A stretch of 11,875 nucleotides of DNA, taken from the NCBI GenBank assembly GCA_023512255.1, contig JAILZY010000103.1, positions 1 through 11,875 of the forward strand. The letters run 5' to 3'. Of this stretch, positions 6,886-11,875 are shown piece by piece (position 1 is the first letter of the stretch; each line of letters begins with the position of its first letter). Position numbers and translations under genes: made by a program. The notes beneath the pieces were generated by a model. That model had not been told where the DNA came from, did no database searches, and saw only the letters and a list, made by a program, of their open reading frames with translations. The stretch is from a bacterium (GTDB taxonomy: Bacteria > SZUA-182 > DTGQ01).

Positions 6886-7815
6886 ATGGCCACATTAAAA
6901 GAATTATCGAAAAGAGAAGAACTTCTGGCTGGCGGGCATCGGCTGTGCGCTGGCTGCGGAGCCTCAATCGTTGTCCGACAAATTCTTCTGGCTGCTGGCC
7001 GGAATGTGGTAGTCTCATGCGCTACCGGCTGTCTGGAGGTTTCCACCAGTATCTATCCCTATACTTCATGGCGAGTACCTTTCATCCACAGTGCTTTTGA
7101 AAACTCAGCCGCTACTGTCTGTGGAGTCGAGGCTATGTACCAGTCTTTGAAGCGAAGGGGGAAATTGCCGGTCGATGAGGAAATCAAATTCATTGCCTTT
7201 GGCGGCGATGGGGGAACGTATGATATCGGGCTGCAATCACTCTCCGGCGGGCTTGAGCGAGGGCATGATTTTCTCTATGTCTGCTACGATAATGGTGCCT
7301 ATATGAATACCGGCATCCAGCGATCAAGCTCAACTCCCCTAGGAGCTGATACCACCACCAGCCCGGTCGGAAAGGTAATCCCTGGCAAGCAGCAGTACCG
7401 CAAAGACCTAACCGATATAGTCGAGGCTCACCATATACCCTATCTGGCTCAAGCCTCACCTCACAACTGGAAGGATCTGACCCATAAGGTGGAAAAGGCT
7501 CTATCCATCAAGGGGCCAAAATTTCTAAATGTCATTGCTCCCTGCCACCGGGGCTGGAGGGCCGGGGTCAATCAGACTATCGAGCTAGCCAGGCTAGCGG
7601 TTGAAACCTGCTTCTGGCCGCTGTATGAGGTCGAGGATGGCAAGCTGACTATCAACTACAAACCCAGAGAGAAAAAACCCATTATCGAATGGATTAAATT
7701 ACAGGGAAGATTTAGTCATCTCCTTAAGCCGGAAAATGAGCATATCCTCCGCAGACTTCAGGAAGGAATAGATGCCAAGTGGGAAAGCCTGCTCAGACGA
7801 GAAGGAGAAAAGTGA
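6886..7815 (+). CDS. porB: Pyruvate (2-oxoacid):ferredoxin oxidoreductase, beta subunit (TPP-binding)
   Basis: Subunit binding the thiamine diphosphate pyrophosphate/Mg2+ group and the proximal [4Fe-4S] cluster. Likely cluster ligands are visible: C21 and C24 (CAGCG), C49 (ATGC) and C220 (APC). The thiamine motif begins GGDGGTYDIG (106-115) and continues to YDNGAYMNTG (134-143), followed by IQRSSSTPLGADTTTSPVG, a run typical of pyruvate-type rather than 2-oxoglutarate-type enzymes (family knowledge, not proof). The ATG at 6886 is chosen because GAGGAG lies just upstream and MATLKEL starts the protein at normal length (309 aa); an earlier in-frame ATG at 6811 would lie inside porA. It closes the por operon; a probable terminator begins 21 bases after the stop. 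Confidence 0.95.
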   Translation: MATLKELSKREELLAGGHRLCAGCGASIVVRQILLAAGRNVVVSCATGCLEVSTSIYPYTSWRVPFIHSAFENSAATVCGVEAMYQSLKRRGKLPVDEEIKFIAFGGDGGTYDIGLQSLSGGLERGHDFLYVCYDNGAYMNTGIQRSSSTPLGADTTTSPVGKVIPGKQQYRKDLTDIVEAHHIPYLAQASPHNWKDLTHKVEKALSIKGPKFLNVIAPCHRGWRAGVNQTIELARLAVETCFWPLYEVEDGKLTINYKPREKKPIIEWIKLQGRFSHLLKPENEHILRRLQEGIDAKWESLLRREGEK

Positions 7816-7836
7816 GCAATAGGGAAGCAAATGAAG

Positions 7837-7893
7837 TTAGGGGAAAACCCTTTTTTTAGGGGAAAACCCTTTTGAAAAAGGGTTTTCCCCTAA
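7837..7893. terminator. Repeated short hairpins and an 18-bp perfect inverted repeat; probable bidirectional terminator after porB
   Basis: TTAGGGGAAAACCC followed by T7 occurs at 7837-7857. By itself it can form a short GGG-AAAA-CCC hairpin with a T-run, a minimal intrinsic terminator. A second copy, TTAGGGGAAAACCCTTTT (7856-7873), is followed after two bases by its exact reverse complement (7876-7893), giving an 18-bp perfect stem. The third, inverted arm reads as the same hairpin-plus-T form on the minus strand, so termination in both directions is plausible. The first copy can also compete for the third arm. No classical T-run follows the long stem on the plus strand. Confidence 0.6.
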
Positions 7894-7901
7894 AAACCCC
7901 T

Positions 7902-7942
7902 TTCCTAAAACTTTAATAAAATAGCTATTAAAATTTTAGGAA
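7902..7942 (+). promoter_or_regulatory. Long inverted repeat abutting the start of the haem/CBS sensor gene
   Basis: TTCCTAAAACTTTAATA (7902-7918) pairs with TATTAAAATTTTAGGAA (7926-7942), 17 positions with a single mismatch and a 7-nt loop. The right arm ends one base before the possible ATG at 7944 and contains the only nearby Shine-Dalgarno-like bases (AGGAA). In RNA it would bury the initiation region; in DNA it could be an operator. A terminator is less likely because no T-run follows. Confidence 0.5.
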
Positions 7943-7943
7943 G

Positions 7944-9296
7944 ATGGCTTGGAAGGAACCTTTATTGAATAAGGATCCCTTCCAAACTCCGACGCCCCAG
8001 TTTCTTCCCAGTTTCTTAAAGGACATGACTCGATTTGGCCTCAGTAAAATCAGCTTAAAGATCATCGTTACCATTCTGATTCCGATTATCCTTATGGGAG
8101 GGGCATTTGTCGCTCTATTCATCTACAGTATCACCTCATGGCAATACAATGATATAGCCACCTGCCAAAGCCAGCTGATGGATTTTCTGACCTGTGGTAT
8201 TGAAGACTCCTTTGCCCGGCAGGACTATAGACAAATCAAAGCCAAACTGTCCGAGCTTGGAAGAAGGCTAAATATCAGCCGAATCAGGCTTCTGACCAAA
8301 GAAGGCAAGGTCATCTATAATAGCCAGGCAAAAGATTCTCAAGACAGGGGCAATCCTACAACCCATGAATGTCTTCTTTGTCATAATAGTACCGGTCATC
8401 AACTAGCCCTACCACGGCCAGCGATTCAGGCCTGCGTGTCCGAAGGCAAAAAAATCATCCGACATTTTACCCCGATTTTGAATCAGCAAAATTGCCAGCG
8501 CTGCCACACAGGCAATCAAAAGGTCTTGGGCTTTTTCCTGGCTGATTTTGTCCAACCCAGGGTAGATAAGCGAAAGGCGCTTTTTTTGACTCAAATGGGG
8601 CTTAGCTCGGCTGTTACAATTTTGGTCATCCTGAGCATCCTATATATTACCCTGCGTCGGATGATCGATTATCCGATCCGAGAGATCATTGCCCAGATAA
8701 GGGGGATTTCGGTCATCTCAGGAAATTTGAGGCAGATTGAATATTCCTCAACCGATGAGATCGGAGAGATAGTCAATCTGATCAACGAGCTGGCTGAGCG
8801 GCTGCGCTATTCACGGGAGGAGCTGGCTTCCTGGTACCAGGTGAGTCATGAGATTGTCTCAACCCTTGATTTTGAAAAGCATATCCTGGCTTCCACCCCT
8901 GTCCGAGAGGTTATGGATACAGAGATTGAACTTATCTATGAGGATATGCCGGTGAGAGAGGTGATGGAGCTTTTCAAAAGCAGCCAAGGCATATTCTTCC
9001 CTGTGGTTGATCGACATAGGACCTATCTTGGGGTTATTACCCTGCGCGAGGCGCGGAATGTATTATTGGATCAGAGCCTAGAGGGCATCCTCTACGCTCG
9101 GGACTTCTCCTGCTCTGACTTTCCCACCATCTCGCCCTCAGGAACGCTTTCTGAAGCTATGGACCTCTTCCTGAAGAAGGGGATAAATCATCTGCCGGTA
9201 GTGGATGAGATGACCCAAACCCTGATCGGCATCCTCGAGCATGAGCGTATCTTCCAGGTACTGAAAGCAGAGCTGGTCAAACGGGTAGGGCTTTGA
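7944..9296 (+). CDS. Membrane sensor: dihaem c-type extracytoplasmic domain, HAMP, CBS pair
   Basis: Predicted inner-membrane protein with an extracytoplasmic sensing domain and a cytoplasmic CBS pair. Visible order (residues from 7944): TM1 about 38-62; extracytoplasmic domain about 63-212 with two CxxCH haem-attachment motifs, CLLCH (143-147) and CQRCH (184-188), the second preceded by the FTPILNQQ segment common in haem-sensor proteins; TM2 about 213-237; HAMP about 238-291 with DEIGE (271-275); a helical linker (292-315) like those leading into GAF domains; CBS1 about 317-380 and CBS2 about 385-445, with FFPVVD and LPVVDE. No kinase, cyclase or methyl-accepting domain is present. The CBS pair resembles those of ClC channels (inference). 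Ligand, redox role and output partner are unknown. The start is uncertain: ATG 7944 has AGGAAG with no spacing, and ATG 8025 (27 codons later) has AAAGGA almost adjacent. pgsA follows after 31 bases. Confidence 0.85.
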   Translation: MAWKEPLLNKDPFQTPTPQFLPSFLKDMTRFGLSKISLKIIVTILIPIILMGGAFVALFIYSITSWQYNDIATCQSQLMDFLTCGIEDSFARQDYRQIKAKLSELGRRLNISRIRLLTKEGKVIYNSQAKDSQDRGNPTTHECLLCHNSTGHQLALPRPAIQACVSEGKKIIRHFTPILNQQNCQRCHTGNQKVLGFFLADFVQPRVDKRKALFLTQMGLSSAVTILVILSILYITLRRMIDYPIREIIAQIRGISVISGNLRQIEYSSTDEIGEIVNLINELAERLRYSREELASWYQVSHEIVSTLDFEKHILASTPVREVMDTEIELIYEDMPVREVMELFKSSQGIFFPVVDRHRTYLGVITLREARNVLLDQSLEGILYARDFSCSDFPTISPSGTLSEAMDLFLKKGINHLPVVDEMTQTLIGILEHERIFQVLKAELVKRVGL

Positions 9297-9327
9297 AAAA
9301 TAAAACTAAAACCTTAATCTTAAAACC

Positions 9328-9867
9328 ATGACCTTGCCGAATAAGCTTTCTCTAGTTCGAATCTTTCTGGTGCCAGTGCTGGTAACGGTGCTCCTGACCA
9401 GATTCAGCAACCCCCTGGCTCTGAGCATCTTCCTCCTGGCCTCTCTAACCGACTGGCTGGATGGGTATATTGCCAGAAGATCAAAGCAGACAACCACCTT
9501 AGGCAAACTGCTTGATCCGATGGCTGACAAACTCCTGATCTCCTCTGCCCTCATCTCCCTGGTTGAAATGGGGCTAGCTCCAGCCTGGATGGTGGTAGTC
9601 ATTGTCAGCCGAGAGATCGCCATAACCGGCATCCGCTCTGTGGCAGCTTCGCAAGGCGTAGTCATCGCGGCCAGCAGGATGGGAAAGTATAAGGCGGTCA
9701 GTGAAATTCTGGCTATTTCTTTTTTAATTCTGGGCAAGATCCCCTTTCCAATCTTGGGGAATTTTCCCCTGGGGCACATTCTGCTCTGGGTAGCCATGAT
9801 TATGGCTATTGTCTCAGGGATTGAGTATGTGATCAAATTTAACCAGCAGGTCAAGCTGACCAGCTAA
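9328..9867 (+). CDS. pgsA: CDP-diacylglycerol--glycerol-3-phosphate 3-phosphatidyltransferase
   Basis: Integral membrane enzyme that makes phosphatidylglycerophosphate, the committed step to phosphatidylglycerol and cardiolipin. The 179-aa sequence has the complete CDP-alcohol phosphotransferase signature DGx2ARx8Gx3Dx3D: D45, G46, A49, R50, G59, D63 and D67, with D42 also present. The rest is a series of hydrophobic helices, and SREIAITGIRSVA (94-106) is typical of PgsA. The N-terminus MTLPNKLSLVRI fits the family, although no good Shine-Dalgarno sequence precedes it. It follows the sensor gene by 31 bases and precedes plsY, another phospholipid gene. The final codons (AAG CTG ACC AGC TAA) are the first unit of a 23-bp repeat that continues downstream. 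Confidence 0.95.
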   Translation: MTLPNKLSLVRIFLVPVLVTVLLTRFSNPLALSIFLLASLTDWLDGYIARRSKQTTTLGKLLDPMADKLLISSALISLVEMGLAPAWMVVVIVSREIAITGIRSVAASQGVVIAASRMGKYKAVSEILAISFLILGKIPFPILGNFPLGHILLWVAMIMAIVSGIEYVIKFNQQVKLTS

Positions 9868-9960
9868 GTAAGAGCTAGCTGACCGGCTAATGAGAAGCTA
9901 GCTGACCGGCTAAGACCAGCTAAGGAGAGCTAGCTAAGGAGAAGCCTACCAGCTAGGAGA
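9854..9960 (+). repeat. 23-bp tandem repeat starting at the pgsA stop codon
   Basis: AGCTGACC(A/G)GCTAA occurs at 9854-9867 (the end of pgsA including its TAA), 9877-9890 and 9900-9913, an exact 23-base period. The two downstream copies share the longer unit AGCTAGCTGACCGGCTAA. Degenerate pieces (ACCAGCTAAGGAG, AGCTAGCTAAGGAG, ACCAGCTAGGAG) continue to about 9960. The last one supplies AGGAGA, the probable plsY ribosome binding site. Confidence 0.85.
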
Positions 9961-9971
9961 AGAACTTTAGA

Positions 9972-10568
9972 ATGATTGGCCTAAAAGCGCTATTTCTTGG
10001 CATCATAGCCTATCTCCTTGGATCCATTCCCTTCGGCATCCTGATTGCCCGAAGGCATCGGGTTGATATCCAAAAGGTCGGAAGCAAAAATCCCGGAGCC
10101 ACCAATGTACTTCGCACTGTGGGGAAAAAAGCAGCTCTTTTTACCCTCCTTGGAGACCTGGCCAAGGGAGCAGTGGCTGTGCTTTTGGGAAAGGCCTTCT
10201 CAAGCTCTGCAGCTATGGCCGAGGCCCTCGGATTATTAGCCATCATTGGTCATGACTGGTCGATCTTCAACCGACTGCGCGGCGGAAAAGGAGTAGCGAC
10301 CAGCTTGGGAGTTTTTCTTGCCCTCACCCCGGGGCCTACCTTGCTTGCTCTGCTGGTCTGGGGGACAGCTCTTGGCATCAGCCGCTATGTCTCCTTGGCC
10401 TCGATCCTGGCCGCGGCGGCTCTTCCCCTGCTTATCTTTATTTTTCAAGGCACGGGGAGCCTGTTTTTTACCTCACTCGCTGCTTCCGCTCTCCTGATCC
10501 TCAAGCACAGATCAAATATCCAGCGCCTGATAGCCGGCACTGAGCACAAACTCACCCCGCGGCGATAA
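9972..10568 (+). CDS. plsY: Acyl-phosphate:glycerol-3-phosphate acyltransferase
   Basis: Membrane enzyme that acylates glycerol-3-phosphate from acyl-phosphate to give lysophosphatidic acid, the first step of the PlsX/PlsY route. The 198-aa sequence carries the family motifs: GSIPFG (17-22), GSKNPGATNVLR (37-48, usually GSGNPGATN, so G39 is K here), GHDWSIF (93-99) with RGGKGVATSLG (103-113), and KHRSNIQRLIAGTEHK near the C-terminus. About five hydrophobic segments fit the known topology. The ATG at 9972 lies 11 bases after AGGAGA (9955-9960). It is downstream of pgsA, a functional pairing in phospholipid synthesis. The last codons including TAA are the first unit of a downstream repeat. Confidence 0.95.
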   Translation: MIGLKALFLGIIAYLLGSIPFGILIARRHRVDIQKVGSKNPGATNVLRTVGKKAALFTLLGDLAKGAVAVLLGKAFSSSAAMAEALGLLAIIGHDWSIFNRLRGGKGVATSLGVFLALTPGPTLLALLVWGTALGISRYVSLASILAAAALPLLIFIFQGTGSLFFTSLAASALLILKHRSNIQRLIAGTEHKLTPRR

Positions 10569-10626
10569 GCTCACCCTTGCGGCGATAATTTATGGCCACT
10601 TGTGCGGCGATAATTTATGGCCACTT
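10551..10626 (+). repeat. Tandem repeats starting at the plsY stop codon
   Basis: GCGGCGATAA occurs at 10559-10568 (ending in the plsY stop), 10579-10588 and 10604-10613. The first two share CTCACCC upstream, with a unit of about 20 bases. The last two share the 24-base unit TGCGGCGATAA + TTTATGGCCACTT at 10578-10601 and 10603-10626, with a 25-base period. They are not coding beyond the stop. Confidence 0.85.
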
Positions 10627-10880
10627 TGCAACTTGCAGCTTTTCGCCCACCAAGCCACCACTGCATTTTTTTGTAAAAAAGATCTTGCTTCTAAACCAAA
10701 TTTGGATTATTATTTTAATGACTATGGAAATCTGATATAGATAAGTGAATCTCCCCGCTCAAGGGATTAGCGAATGAGTTTCCCATTCCATTGTTTGCTC
10801 TGGCAGTGACTTTCCCCAGCACAGTTTGCTCGGGCAGTGCCTCTCCCCGCCGCAAGGGATTGGCGCAGCAAGGCAAGAGG
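10627..10880. other. Non-coding region with degenerate repeats upstream of the CRISPR leader
   Basis: No gene could be recognised. Two repeat families are interleaved: GTTTGCTC(T/G)GGCAGTG(A/C)CT(T/C)TCCCC at 10793-10817 and 10824-10848 (31-base period), and CTCCCCGC-(n)-CAAGGGATT(A/G)GCG at about 10751-10772 and 10843-10865. A 10-bp palindrome, CCAAATTTGG, lies at 10696-10705. TTTTTT-GT-AAAAAA (about 10669-10682) is a low-complexity inverted repeat. None is clearly a terminator for plsY. Confidence 0.6.
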
Positions 10881-11106
10881 GGGATATAATTTATAGAATA
10901 AATTTATATAATAAACGAAATTTTAAAACATACCCAAAAGAGGGGGTGGTTACAGGGAAACGGTAAGTTATTGATATTTTAAGATTAAATTAGCATTGAG
11001 AGGACAAATTAGGGAGTTTTGAGGGTCGATGATGAGCATGGAAAAGATACCTTACAGGAAATGCCAGAATAACTATTTGAATCTATTGGCGCAAAAAAGG
11101 CAAGGG
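10881..11106 (+). promoter_or_regulatory. Probable CRISPR leader
   Basis: An A+T-rich stretch directly before the first repeat, with TATAAT at 10885-10890 and further A/T runs to about 10930. The array repeats end in ...GGGATTGCGAC, a terminus I associate with repeats such as those of Thermus read in the crRNA sense; that would put the leader on this side. Orientation is inferred, since no cas genes or degenerate terminal repeat are visible. Confidence 0.4.
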
Positions 11107-11382
11107 GTAGAAATCCATGACCTGATGATTAAGGGATTGCGACTTTCTTGATATCCCTAATTTTTCATGACATAACTCATTTAAATTAAGTAGAAATCCA
11201 TGACCTGATGATTAAGGGATTGCGACGGTAAACTATTTATTTAAGAGGAGCAATTCCCCCAGGGTTTGTAGAAATCCATGACCTGATGATTAAGGGATTG
11301 CGACCACAACTATATTTACAATTTATAATTGTTCATTAGAAGTCTGTAGAAATCCATGACCTGATGATTAAGGGATTGCGAC
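11107..11382 (+). CRISPR. CRISPR array: four identical 37-bp repeats, three spacers
   Basis: Repeats at 11107-11143, 11190-11226, 11268-11304 and 11346-11382 are identical; each begins GTAGAAATCCATGACC and ends TGATTAAGGGATTGCGAC. The spacers are 46 bp (11144-11189), 41 bp (11227-11267) and 41 bp (11305-11345). They are unrelated to each other and A+T-rich. Within the repeat, AATCC near the 5' end and GGATT near the 3' end can pair, giving a weak long-loop hairpin. No cas gene lies in the window, so the type cannot be assigned; spacers of 41-46 bp are on the long side. The plus-strand orientation is an inference from the repeat's 3' end. No spacer matches another part of the window that I can see. 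Confidence 0.97.
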
Positions 11383-11837
11383 GCACTTAAGAGCGAAGGG
11401 AGTGCTCCGCCCCGGGGAAAATTGCGATCTGGGGAAGGATAAAAATTGTGATTATAAAGTGAATAATAATTCACCTAAAAATCTCTCCCAAGTAAACGCC
11501 TTATCTCTAAACAGAAAGGAGGTGGTGGATACAGAATATGCGTAGACAAAAACATTGGTAGGGGCTTAAGAATGGATAAAATTAAAGGGAGGCAGAAAAT
11601 AGGAGGTAAGGGGTAAAAATTATGTAGTAAGTAAGCAGGATAAATAAGATTAACAAAGTAAGTTAGGATGTAGCGAAGTAATTATTACTCAAAGAAGGAG
11701 AGGAAAGTAACTGTACTCAAGTTAAGGAAAGTAATTGTTTTATGTGGGGGGGAGAAGGAGAAGTAGTATGTTTTCAAAAAAAGCAGGAAAAAGCTTCATA
11801 CTATACTTTTGCACTTTTGGTATGGAGCATTTTGGAT
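11383..11837. other. Non-coding, C-poor region downstream of the CRISPR array
   Basis: No gene could be supported; stop codons are dense in all plus-strand frames. GTGAAT-AATA-ATTCAC (11459-11474) is a small perfect hairpin, and AGTAATTATTACT (11677-11689) is an odd palindrome. Related units AAGTAA...TACTCAA recur near 11676 and 11706, and GGAAAGTAA(C/T)TG near 11702 and 11726. From about 11580 to 11770 the plus strand has very few C residues and many A/G runs. Confidence 0.6.
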
Positions 11838-11875
11838 ATGGGTAAAAAAATTGAATGGCACACCCTGTTAAGGGA
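11838..11875 (+). CDS. Possible start of a gene running off the right edge
   Basis: An ATG at 11838 opens a frame of twelve codons (MGKKIEWHTLLR) to the window end without a stop. GGAG (11824-11827) lies about ten bases upstream. This is too short to recognise a family, and an open run this short is expected by chance. Confidence 0.25.
   Translation, partial: MGKKIEWHTLLR

Noticed and set aside
9306-9854. Minus-strand 182-residue frame opposite pgsA
   Set aside because: pgsA on the plus strand carries the full CDP-alcohol phosphotransferase signature; the antisense frame is a codon-composition artefact.
10669-10682. T-run/A-run inverted repeat as a plsY terminator
   Set aside because: The stem is only A-T pairs with a 2-base loop and no G+C core, so it is not a credible intrinsic terminator.
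10930-11028. Possible tRNA or small structured RNA before the array
   Set aside because: No cloverleaf, TTCGA-like T-loop or convincing stems could be found.

Overview
The window is bacterial chromosome. The order small SRP RNA, dnaX, ybaB, recR is a housekeeping block seen in Firmicutes, Deltaproteobacteria and related lineages. A four-subunit pyruvate-type ferredoxin oxidoreductase and a membrane sensor with two c-type haem motifs suggest an anaerobe, or at least a redox-versatile organism, with cytochrome c maturation. The species cannot be named from sequence alone. The core genes have balanced base composition. The flanks (about 1-1380 and 10650-11875) are visibly A+T-rich and accessory in character.

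Layout: (i) 1-177, repeats and inverted repeats; (ii) 178-1110, a beta-order DNA methyltransferase; (iii) 1100-1323, an overlapping, frameshifted gene remnant; (iv) 1388-1487, SRP RNA; (v) 1705-4565, dnaX-ybaB-recR; (vi) 4732-7815, porGDAB, tightly packed; (vii) 7837-7942, two strong inverted repeats; (viii) 7944-9296, a dihaem-HAMP-CBS membrane protein, then pgsA and plsY for phospholipid synthesis; (ix) 10569-11106, a non-coding stretch with degenerate repeats and a probable CRISPR leader; (x) 11107-11382, a CRISPR array of four identical 37-bp repeats with no cas genes in view; (xi) 11383-11875, non-coding, C-poor DNA with perhaps the first codons of a gene at the right edge.

How the genes work together: DnaX (clamp loader), YbaB (nucleoid protein) and RecR (recombinational repair) serve DNA replication and maintenance. 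PorGDAB oxidises pyruvate to acetyl-CoA with ferredoxin reduction, or runs in reverse. PlsY and PgsA make lysophosphatidic acid and phosphatidylglycerophosphate.

The best leads are the two-haem sensor whose only recognisable output is a CBS pair, a methyltransferase partner gene broken at two homopolymers, an A8 run in dnaX placed where an internal gamma-like product would end, short repeats that start at or just after several stop codons, and the orphan CRISPR array with a small ORF running into its first repeat. I see no complete undescribed multi-gene system.
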